Assembly: GCA_030323885.1 (NCBI GenBank)
Contig: CM059193.1
Coordinates: 57,680,042 to 57,744,041, forward strand
Source of the DNA: Branchipolynoe longqiensis
Taxonomy: Eukaryota > Annelida > Polychaeta > Phyllodocida > Polynoidae
Direction: 5' to 3'
DNA length: 64,000 nt
Shown: positions 55,720 through 64,000 of the stretch, piece after piece
Numbering within the stretch: the stretch's first letter is position 1
How the letters are laid out: the number at the start of each line of letters is the position of its first letter
The notes under the pieces: generated by a model
Told to the model about the DNA's origin: nothing
Databases searched by the model: none
Seen by the model: only the letters and a program-made list of their open reading frames with translations
Position numbers and translations under genes: made by a program

Positions 55720-56460
55720 AGTTCAAGGTCTCTTTAAGCTCTTTCCAATGGAATATGTTCCATTAAGATAGAATGCTTTTAAAATAAATACTCACATAAC
55801 TACGTGACGGTGACCGTGGTAAACAGAAGCAAGGAACCGTTAACGAAAACAAAATATAATGAACTTTTGACTGGCTCATAACGAGGACTGTTGCACAATG
55901 GAATATGTTCCATTCAGATACCATGCTTTTAAAATAAATACGACATAGCTAGAAATAGAAATAACCGGCGCACAGCAATCACTGTCACCGTGGTAAACAG
56001 AAGCAAGGAAAAACGTTAACGACAAACGAATATAATGAACTTTTGACTGGCTCATAGCGAGGTCCGTTAAACAATGGAATATGTTCCATTAAGATAGCAT
56101 GTTTTAAAGTAAATACGACATAGCTAGAAATAGAAATAACCGGCGCACAGCAATCACTGTCACCGTGGTAAACAGAAGATTGACTGTCACCGCGAGAGGC
56201 ACTGACACTGTACGACGGTACACAGAGATAAGAAATGAACAGAACCTACAGAACTAGCTCATAGCAAGATCCGTTAAACAATGGAATATGTTTCATTAAC
56301 ATAGCATGCTTTTAAAATAAATATGAGATAGCTAGAAATAGAAATAACCGGCGCACAGCAGTCACTGTCACCGTGATAAAAATAAAATGACTGTCAAGCG
56401 AGAGCCTTCGGAGAGGCACTGACACTGAACGACGGTACACAGAGGCAACGGCAATAACAG
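55720..56460. repeat. tandem repeat of about 165-205 bp, four units
   Basis: Each unit contains CAATGGAATATGTTCCATTA, TGCTTTTAAAATAAATA, ATAGCTAGAAATAGAAATAA and CACAGCAATCACTGTCACCG. Starts at about 55745, 55898, 56073 and 56279. Inside YR-2. Confidence 0.85.
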
Positions 56461-56761
56461 AGCGTACAGAATACTACATAGTTCAAAACACATTCTAATG
56501 AACAACTTCCACAGTCTAAGCTTATATCCAGTCAAATAATAACACCAGCAAATACTTAACATAAGGAAACGAGCGACGTTACTGTCACGATGGTAACACA
56601 GTATCTGAAACGACTTGCAAGGAGAAAGAGTGGTGTGAAAGTGAACTCCGAGCCAGCGGTAGGTGGAGAGGAAGTAGGGCAAGAAAGTAGTGCGGAGAAA
56701 AGAAATAGTGCCTGTGTTCCCGCCAGTAAATTATCCATGTTGACATGCCAACATGCGTAAT

Positions 56762-58273
56762 GTCATATTTCCATGTGGTGTCGTATGCCTTCTCCAAGTT
56801 AAAGAAAAGTGCAATGACGTGTTCACCCTTTATAAAACCGTCTTTCACAAATGTCTCAAGGCGTACCAGATGGTCCATGGTGCTTCTGGTCTTTCTAAAA
56901 CCACTTTGAGAAGAGGAGATAATAGCAGCCTCTTCAAGAAACCAAACAAGCCTTTCATTGATCATGCGTTCCATGGTCTTACATACACAGCTTGTGAGTG
57001 CTATTGGTCGATAGTTATTGGGATTGGTGGAGTCCTTTCCCGGTTTGGGTATCGGGATTACTGTGGCCTCGCTCCAGCAAGGGGGAAAGTTACTACTCAT
57101 CCAGATGGTGTTGAATATTTCTAAGAGGCGCATCATGGTTTCAGCTGGCATATGTTTAAGAATTTAGTAATGGATCTGATCTGGTCCAGGTGCTGTGTCG
57201 TGAGATTTAAACAGAGCAATTTGTAATTCTTCCATGGAAAAGAGCTTATTATAATTTTCTAAATTCTGAGAAATAAAATTAAGAGGCTTTCTTTCTTGCC
57301 TTGCTTTTGTTCGTTGGAATTTACGAGTGTAATTATCAGAAGAGGAATTCTGGGATATAGATTCACCTAAGGTGTTGGCTATATCCTTTGGATTTGAAAT
57401 GCTTTGACCATTTTTATTAAAGTGTTTTATTCTTGCGCCTCCCCTTTTACCACTGATCCTTCTAATCATATCCCAACATTTCTTAATGGGTGTTTGGGTG
57501 TTCAGTTTTGATGTATAATCTGACCAGCTTTTCTTTTTACTACAATGAATGATATATCTGGCTTTGGCTCTTTTTATTCTGTATAGTTGTAGATTGCACT
57601 GTGTTGGCTGTCTCTTGAATTGTTTTAAAGCTTACTAACGAGCTTTTACAGCCTTCTTACACTCCTCTATGAACCATGGTTTTTCTGGCTTTTTAGGGTT
57701 AGGAATACAATTGCTAGCAACGTCATACAGTGTGTCTGTAAAAGCTTTAATGGGATCTTCCACATCTTGCAGAAGATCGCATGTGATCTTTTCAAGGCAA
57801 AGAGATTGAAATTTGGCCCAATTGGCCTTTTGAAAGTGCCATTTAGGTACTCTCTCATCAGAAGGAGAAAAGTGGCTGGACAAAACAATGGGATAGTGGT
57901 CACTAGCCCATTGGTCTTCTTCCACCTCCCAAGAAAAATCAAGGAAAACTTGGGACGAGCACATGGTGAGGTCAATTGAAGTTAAGGAACCTGTACCTGG
58001 ATGGAGATATGTGTGACTATCATCGTTCCACAGACAGAGATTCTGCCTGCTCATGAAATCTTCTACAATGCATCCCTTTGGATCGGTATTGTCTGTGGCA
58101 CTCCAGAGGTGATTGTGGGAATTAAAATCTCTCATTATGATACAGGGTTGGGGTAATTGAGCAAAAAGATTGTTTAAATCTGCAGGTATTACAGGACTAG
58201 AAGGAGGAAGATATAATGAACAAAATGTTATTGTGGTATGAAGAGTTACTTTGGCTGCGACAGCTTGTAAATT
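56762..58273 (-). pseudogene. LINE-J piece 2: endonuclease end, RT start
   Basis: In reverse: FCSLYLPPSSPVIPADLNNL and IIMRDFNSHNHLW (58190-58060), TSIDLTMCSSQVFLDFSWEV, QWASDHYPIVLS (endonuclease SDH box, about 57895), then RT lead NKLFSMEELQIALFKSHDTA and GPDQIHY, VIPIPKPGKDSTNPNNYRPI (57030), SQSGFRKTRSTMDHLVRLE and VIALFFNLEKAYDTTWKYDI (about 56810-56762). Stops such as the one after QIHY show decay. Confidence 0.9.
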
Positions 58274-58616
58274 GTTCATATTGTTTTGCAATATGGGTAA
58301 TTCGGGACCGAGGAGGAGCTGCCCCCCCCCAGACCCTCCTTCCTCCCCTGCTCGCACACCCGACCCCCCCCCCCCATCCTTCCTCCTGCCTGACCTCCAG
58401 ATGGTGGTCCCCCCTCCCCCCCCCGGGCTCGATAGCCGGACCTACCTCCAGGTGGCGGCACCCGCGCTGTGCTGGTGCCGCCGCCGGCACCCACTGAAAC
58501 TTGACCACTTCCACCCCCACAAGCCCACAGCCACTTCTCACCCAGACGCCCGACCGACAACACCTCCAACTTCTCTCTCCGCATGCCACTGGCCGCCCTC
58601 CACGTACGACACCACG

Positions 58617-59186
58617 ATGCCGCCATGCAAGACAGCACGACGATCCGTAGCGGCCGCGACCAACATACAAGACACAGAGCCAAACACTGCAGACGCCGTA
58701 ACCACTCCACGTGTCCCCACACGCCGGGGGCGACTCCGGTCAGTAGTCACGAAAAAGACCGCCGCTACAATCCCGAACGACTCGCACACGGCTAGCGATG
58801 GAGAGTCGCCGGCGGCGCAGATGGCTCTACTGCGCAGATCGGTAACTGAGTACATGAACCAACATGCTCAGTTTGCCAAGGATATGAAGACACGCCTAGC
58901 TGCCGACCAAGGGTCTTCCCACTCAACACCCTACAAGCGCCCTGAGTTTAACAGTGACACTGATGGTAGGCCGTGCCACAGATGGAACTGGGGCACCGAC
59001 TGTGGCTTCACCGCCTCACACGGGGCTGGGGCGGAACGATTCGCCCACGTCTGCACATGGTGCGCAAATAAATATAGAAAGGCAAATCCCCACCGTGAAC
59101 AGGAATGTAACAATAAGGAAAGACAGGTTGAGAAGAGGGCCGCGAAACAGGAGACCGAGGAAAACCCCAAAGCGGATTTTCGTTAG
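58617..59186 (+). CDS. YR-D gag-like protein
   Basis: 189 codons, ATG 58617 to TAG 59184-59186. Lys/Arg- and Ala/Thr-rich N-terminus (MPPCKTARRSVAAATN), a central helical segment ALLRRSVTEYMNQHAQFAKD, and a Cys/His array: CHRWNWGTDCGF, then HVCTWCANKYRK and HREQECNNKE. Spacing C-x2-WN-x3-C, H-x-C-x2-CAN, H-x4-CN matches YR-A gag with a different overall sequence. The likely role is nucleic-acid binding. The frame is intact though the rest of the element is deleted, so it may still be expressed and act with other copies (inference). Confidence 0.7.
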   Translation: MPPCKTARRSVAAATNIQDTEPNTADAVTTPRVPTRRGRLRSVVTKKTAATIPNDSHTASDGESPAAQMALLRRSVTEYMNQHAQFAKDMKTRLAADQGSSHSTPYKRPEFNSDTDGRPCHRWNWGTDCGFTASHGAGAERFAHVCTWCANKYRKANPHREQECNNKERQVEKRAAKQETEENPKADFR

Positions 59187-59390
59187 GCGGCTGGGGTCAG
59201 GCCGAGCAGAGCGACACTCGAGACCCACCCCATGAGAACCGACTCACCCCTCTACGCCTCATCACTGCGACACGATATGTGGAAGGCCACCACACTGAAT
59301 GGCGCCTGGACCTCCCCACACCAGAACGACCAAGACCGGATGCGGCACTGACCACAAGAAACTGCACCGACCCACCAGAAACGACAGCAC

Positions 59391-59720
59391 GTGGAGAGGC
59401 AACCGCCCAACCACCCCTCGCCTACAACCACAACGATGCTGCACCCATATCAGACCACGACAGCACTCCAACAGGCGGCGATGCCACCAAGCTTCCCGCC
59501 AAAAACCAAAAAGATGCGGCACCCCCCGCAGACCCCTCGACCGGACGACTACACACTACACAGTCTCAGGAGGGGCGCCGCCCAAGAATGCGCATGGGCA
59601 GGCGCCACGATACAGGACGTCAAGGACCTCGGTCATTTGCGCTCGACCGCCATACACCAGTACGTGAAGGCCGACGCCTTCTCGGTCGCGACCCGGGCAC
59701 TCTCCACATTATTTGGTTGA
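59391..59720 (+). pseudogene. YR-D tyrosine recombinase C-terminus
   Basis: Reads DDYTLHSLRRGAAQECAWAG with the H-x-x-R box, then TIQDVKDLGHLRSTAIHQYV with the tyrosine and ALSTLFG before TGA (59718-59720). The N-terminal half of the enzyme is missing, so it cannot be active. Confidence 0.85.
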
Positions 59721-60783
59721 GGCCCGGGTCATGCACAGACCCCTCACCACGACCAATGACTCCCCCACTGACCTCTTTCCCCCCCCCTTATTTGACCTTT
59801 CCCCCCCCTTTGACCCCACACACCCATTATCTCATTGCTCAATTGACTAACTACCTCGATGAACTCTTGTCCTTATCACTAATGGACCACTACGGACCAA
59901 TGAACATTACCTAATTGATACTACACTTATGACTCTATCCTCATTACTTTATTATGACCATGAACTTAACCTATATGCTATATTGTTATAAACCATGCCT
60001 TCATTCTCGAATACCCCACATCACTTTACTACCATGTCTTCTTCCTGAATAAATTGCCATACTATAGCTCCGTCTCGTGTCCTGAATTGTTCATATTATT
60101 TCGCAATATGGGTAATTCGGGACCGAGGAGGAGCTCCCCAACCCCACACCCTCCTTCCTCCCCTGCTCGCACACCCGACCCCCCCCCCACCCTGCCTGAC
60201 CTCCAGATGGCGGTTTCCCCCTCCCCCCGCCGGGCTCGATAGCCGGACCTACCTCCAGGTGGCGGCACCCGTGCTGCGCTGGTGCCACCGGCGGCACCCA
60301 CCGAAACTTGACCACTTCCACCCCCACAAGCCCACAGCCACTTCTCACCCAGAAGCCCGACCGACAATGCCTCCAACTTCTCTGCCCACCCACCCAACTC
60401 CCCCTAACGCCGGTTGAGGCCCGGGTCACGCACAGACCCCTCACCATGACCAATGACTCCCCCACTGACCTTTTTTTCTCCACCCCCCCTTATTTGACCT
60501 TATCTTGACCCCACACGCCCATTATCTCATTGCTCAATTGACTAACTACCTCGATGAACTCTTGTCCTTTTCACTAACGGACCACTATGGACCGATGAAC
60601 ATTACCTAATTGATACTACACTTATGACTCTATCCTCATTACTGTATTATGACCATGAACTTAACCTACATGCTATTTTGTTATAAACCATACCTTCATT
60701 CTCGATTACCTCACATCACTTTACTACCATGTCTTCTTCCTGAATAAATTGCCATACTATAGCTCCGTCTCGTGTCCTGAATT
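59715..60783 (+). repeat. YR-D terminal block B1-A2-B2
   Basis: B1 59715-60088 and B2 60412-60783 both start GGTTGAGGCCCGGGTCA and end TCGTGTCCTGAATT with GAATAAATTGCC 50 bp before. A2 60089-60383 repeats A1. The spacer includes CCCACCCACCCAACTC, also seen in YR-A. Confidence 0.9.
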
Positions 60784-61440
60784 TGTATTTAAATTAACTT
60801 CACTCTGTGGCAGAGAGTTTTTTGTAAAAATAGACACCCCACCATGTGCCCTACCCATGGCATCTGTTGTGCCCATTTTGTGATAAGATGCAAAACCTTT
60901 TAAAGTCATATTTGCATTATCTATTTTTGTTTCTTGCAGGCAAATTACAGATGAATTATATTTTTGAATGACTAGTTCCAGTTCATTTCGATTTGCCTGT
61001 AAACTACGACAGTTCCACTGTATCATAGTTGCAGCAGCCATTTAAAACAATAAATATATAGTTATAAACAACTAAAATGCTACGGAGGGTGAACTGGAGA
61101 GTGAGACCTAGCTCTCGTTCCACTCTCCACCTCCATATCAGCCAAGTGCCCAAACTTGTTGAATAATTTGACAGGGTCGTTTGAGCCCTTCGATTGTCTT
61201 CCAGTTCTTTGTGATTTATTATTTATTTTCTTTGTCACTTGCGAGTTTGTGTTTAAGGGAGGTTGTGATTTTTAATTGTTTGACGCATTGTTATTGCTCT
61301 TATGTGTTACTTTCTTGCTATTTGATGTTACTTGTTCTTTAGATGTATTAGTTTGTACAGAAATTGAAGTGTTAGTGCTAGGCTTAGGTGTTGTGATACG
61401 GTAGTCCTCCAAATGTTACAAATTCATTAGCACCCTCAAT
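60784..61440 (-). pseudogene. LINE-J piece 1: ORF1 end and endonuclease start
   Basis: In reverse: ORF1 C-terminal part with NKKVTHKSNNN-like sequence, SNDPVKLFNKFGHLADMEVE and a stop at about 61080, then ORF2 from ATG 61041: MIQWNCRSLQANRNELELVI, VICLQETKI (catalytic glutamate of the AP endonuclease) and HGGVSIFTKNSLPQSEVNLN, cut at 60784 by YR-D. The ORF1 part is truncated at about 61440. Confidence 0.85.
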
Positions 61441-61486
61441 TGGCCAGGACAATTCAGTCTGCGTTTCAACTGAAACATTTGGAGGA
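61402..61486. other. inverted repeat with 16-bp arms
   Basis: TAGTCCTCCAAATGTT and its complement AACATTTGGAGGACTA lie about 50 bp apart, at the boundary between LINE-J and a SINE. Possibly a target-site or rearrangement scar. Confidence 0.5.
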
Positions 61487-61489
61487 CTA

Positions 61490-61735
61490 GGAACTGCCCC
61501 ACTGGAATACCAGGCCGCCAGCACCATGACCTGATATCCCACTCAGTCACATTATCCTGACACTGAGCCAATCAGTCCTTGTCCATAATGCTGAGTGCCA
61601 AGCTAGGAAGCAACAAGTATCAATTTTAAAGTCATTGGTTTGACTCGACCAGGGTTCGGACCCACGACCCCATGACCTACCAACACGGGAGACGGACGCT
61701 CTAACTCATTCAGCCATCCCGTCTGGTTGCAATCC
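61490..61735 (-). mobile_element. second tRNA-derived SINE type, reverse
   Basis: In reverse, an A-box-like TGGCTGAATGAGTTAGAGCG and B-box GGGTCCGAACCCTGG (61725-61650), followed by a body with TTGATACTTGTTGCTTCC and the CACTCAGTCACATTATCCTG block (in + reading). It differs from the 7537 SINE. The body recalls a SINE core I associate with molluscs and related animals; this is from memory only. Confidence 0.7.
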
Positions 61736-62322
61736 TTTAAGACACTTGACACAGCAATTGCAAGAACCACCACATCAGTATCTGTTGCATGTATCTATGC
61801 AATTCCTCACCTTGTTAATACTAATTTATCCATTCTATTCAATTCATCCACATGAACTGCTCAGCAGCATTTGGTAAGCATAAGTGTCTTATTTATGTTA
61901 CTATAGCAATGCTACTGCGGTGTCAATTCCATCAACGACATGCCTGTAATTAATACAGCATTAGTAATTTAATTAGTGGCGCAACTTACATTACAACGCG
62001 TCCACGCTGGCGCTAGTTTAGTAAGGAACGTAAACATCTCTTATGACTAAACCTCGCAAACCCTGTTGAGCAGATTTGGACCTGTTGAGTTGTGCTATTA
62101 TTAGTTCATGCTTCATATTAGAGCAATGGTTAGGTTTGGCGCAATCGCTATTTATTAGTGGCGCAGAAACAAAGAATTTTCTTGTTGTGATTGGTTAATT
62201 CTGTTGAATAAATTAGAGCTACCAATTATTGAGTCCACCATCCACGGTTGCTGGCCCGTGAATGGCCGTGTACCAATTTCTCTCGAATGTATTACTTTTA
62301 GGTGTTTTTTTTGTTTTATTCA
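61736..62322. other. no gene recognised
   Basis: AT-rich non-coding stretch between the SINE and the gypsy integrase remnant. ATTAGTGGCGCA occurs twice (61973 and 62154). Possibly part of the LTR or 3' region of gypsy-3, not provable here. Confidence 0.35.
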
Positions 62323-62953
62323 CTAATAATTCATTAGTGCGTCGATTAGGATCAGAAATAACAGGATCGAAAGGCAAAGATTGCAAAATACCTTTTCTTC
62401 TCTCAGTTCTAGTGCAATATCATCCCAAATGATGTGAGAATCCACTAATCTAACTTTATCCCGATTAACCACTTTTCGATCATTATTAGGGCCAACTACA
62501 GTCACCACTGCACCCCGTGATCTAACTACTATGTATCCCGGATCGTATCTTCTCTCCAAAGGTCCGGATTCATTCACTAACAAAAGAACTTTATCACCTG
62601 GATTTAATTTAATTTCATTCGCCTTCTGCCTCAGACGAGCAACATTATATTTTCGACTTTCTTTTTGATTTTCGACAGCTTTATTCAAAGCTGTAGACAA
62701 ATCATCTACACGATAAGCTAAGTTTGAATCCATCGTCCCTGTTCATCAATACAGTAAAGAACTATGTTTCGTACCTGGATGTCTACCATAGTTTAGAAAG
62801 AAAGGCGAATAGCTAGTGCTATCAGAAGGTACACTACGATACGCATATATCACATCAGGCAAATATGTTTCCCATAGACTAGCACGAGAATTAACTAACT
62901 TCCTCAAAATGCTTTTTATAGTCCTATGGTAATGTTCTACCATTCCATTTGAC
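62323..62953 (-). pseudogene. gypsy-3 integrase C-terminal part
   Basis: In reverse: SNGMVEHYHRTIKSILRKLV (end of the integrase core with its glutamate), YLPDVIYAYRSVPSDSTSYS and FLNYGRHPG, then after a frameshift at 62740 a chromodomain-free tail with KLNPGDKVLLLVNESGPLER and YIVVRSRGAVVTVVG. The end is hydrophobic (LCLSILLFLILID). A different lineage from gypsy-1. Cut at 62953 by R3. Confidence 0.85.
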
Positions 62954-63130
62954 TATGGATGATTGATTGATTGATTGGTGGTTGCCGTGTCGGCAGCATA
63001 GGCCATATTCACAGTGAGAAATGTTTGTTTTGTTCAAACCATCGCTTTTACATGTAAAAGCATACAATCAATTTTGTGTTATGGCTACAGTGCCCTGTGG
63101 TGTCTGGGTGTGCAGTGATCCGTAAATAAC
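62954..63130 (-). repeat. dispersed retroposon end R3, copy 2
   Basis: TGATTGATTGATTGGTGGTTGC, GTCGGCAGCATAGGCCATAT and TTTTACATGTAAAAGCAT match 40520-40720. Inserted in the integrase of gypsy-3. Confidence 0.65.
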
Positions 63131-63239
63131 AGTTGGGGGGCATTTCTTAAGCAATCACGCTTTAAGCTTTCTAAATGATGGGTCCCATACTTATGTTCAT
63201 ACTGGGTATGGGACCTCCTCTGTGATCGACCTCACTATT

Positions 63240-64000
63240 TTGCAACCGGGTCTCCTGCTGGACTTCTTGTGGAGAGTCTGGAACGACCTTTGTGGAAGTG
63301 ACCATTTCCCTATCATGATTACGACTAAGTGACCAGCTCCGAACCGGAAGGAACCGAGCTGGCGGCCGATCAAAGCCGACTGGTCACTCTTCCAGTCACT
63401 CGCCCGTGAGAGGTTCACGGGAGTAGCCTGCAATGATCCTGTTGCGATGAAAACATTCACAGAAATCTTGGGGTTGATTGCAGAGGAAACCATTCCTAAG
63501 ACCTCGGCATTTCCAAAACATATAACAAATCCTTGGTTTAATGTAACTTGTAAGAACGCTATCAATGAGCTGAAAAAGGCACAACATGTGTTCTTCTGGC
63601 GGCCTACCGCCAAGAACCATGTACGCTTTAAAATTCTAAGAGCTTGGGCTCGCCGAATTATTAGGGAGGCAAGGAGGCTGTGTTGGAGACAATATGTCTC
63701 CAGCATAACCACTCGCACCCCAATTTCCAAAGTATGGACCATGATCCGGAAAATAAAACAAAAATATGCTGGATCATCGGTCCAACGCCTAAAACACAAT
63801 AATATTCTTTTAACTTCGGAACCGACATAGCCAACCTTCTTGCCAGTACTTTCTCCCAGAACTCATCTGTGCAAAACTGCCTTCCGGCTTTTACGCAGAT
63901 GAAGTTGCGCCTGAATAGCATCAATTTCAAATCTAATAACACTGAGCACTACAATAGTTTTTTCACACTAGATGAATTAAAGCACGCTTTAAATAGATCG
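63240..64000 (+). pseudogene. LINE-K: endonuclease end and RT start, runs off the window
   Basis: Endonuclease box GSDHFPIMITT (about 63295-63330), a stop, then the spacer KTFTEILGLIAEETIPKTSA, NPWFNVTCKNAINELKKAQH and RRIIREARRLCWRQYVSSIT, PISKVWTMIRKIKQKYAG (to 63790). After a frameshift at about 63820 NSFFTLDELKHALNR begins the RT domain. Jockey-type by order and motifs; it differs in sequence from LINE-J. Not known whether the part beyond the window is intact. Confidence 0.8.

Larger units (their letters stand above)
50408..56761 (-). mobile_element. YR-2: 6.35-kb YR retroelement inserted in LINE-J
   Basis: In reverse order: A1 (56761 to about 56604), an interior without gag or RT, recombinase (about 52170-51256), B1 (about 51250-50937), A2 (50936 to about 50735) and B2 (about 50732-50408). 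A1 and A2 share TGTTGGCATGTCAACATGG and GGCGGGAACACAGGC. B1 and B2 share ACCAGATGGT and GTATCGTGTATCG. The B1-A2 junction and both outer ends share AAT. The interior instead holds tandem and palindromic arrays, so it is a defective, perhaps non-autonomous, form. Confidence 0.85.
58274..60783 (+). mobile_element. YR-D: internally deleted YR retroelement inserted in LINE-J
   Basis: A1 (58274-58576), gag (58617-59186), a C-terminal recombinase remnant (59391-59720), B1 (59715-60088), A2 (60089-60383), a 28-bp spacer (60384-60411) and B2 (60412-60783). RT, RNase H and most of the recombinase are missing. Outer ends and the B1-A2 junction share AATT; the LINE site reads GTAAATT then TGTATTT with no duplication. 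Confidence 0.9.

Noticed and set aside
61600..61735. Functional tRNA gene
   Set aside because: A and B boxes are present but the arms do not fold into a cloverleaf and a SINE body follows.

Overview
This is a repeat-rich invertebrate nuclear segment, not a prokaryotic one. It holds spliced exons with GT/AG boundaries, tRNA-derived SINEs, several LINE lineages, Ty3/gypsy elements, MITEs and many micro- and minisatellites. The only host gene I can support is a secreted EGF plus F-type lectin (fucolectin-like) gene in five exons between 23613 and 40220 (+). That gene type and the repeats fit a marine invertebrate such as a lophotrochozoan or amphioxus; I cannot choose between them from sequence alone.

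The window is dominated by tyrosine-recombinase (YR) retrotransposons of Ngaro-like design: gag, RT-RNase H, YR, no LTRs, and split direct repeats ordered A1-ORFs-B1-A2-B2. I see six or seven copies. YR-A (28893-34355, +) has all four repeat blocks. A 3' fragment of its family lies at 1270-2451. YR-B (26806-36170, +, interrupted), YR-C (9888-14790, +, interrupted), YR-E (48730-50070, -), YR-2 (50408-56761, -) and YR-D (58274-60783, +) belong to other families. A possible lone end lies at 37070-37400 (-). YR-2 and YR-D both sit inside one jockey-type LINE; removing each restores the LINE reading frame with no target-site duplication. That LINE is now in four pieces spread over 41745-61440 (-).

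Layout: 1-9.4 kb, MITEs, a SINE, minisatellites and a YR fragment; 9.8-14.8 kb, YR-C split by a 3.56-kb element with about 258-bp terminal inverted repeats and an unassigned protein ending in a TSO1-like cysteine cluster; 17.4-23.4 kb, a Ty3/gypsy element with both LTRs and a 5-bp target duplication, its RT split by foldback elements; 23.6-40.2 kb, the lectin gene, whose 10-kb second intron contains nested YR-B and YR-A; 41-61 kb, the dispersed LINE with its insertions; 61-64 kb, a SINE, a gypsy integrase remnant and the start of another LINE. Every mobile-element coding region examined carries frameshifts, stops or lost catalytic residues, so this is a layered record of insertion and decay around one gene that looks intact.
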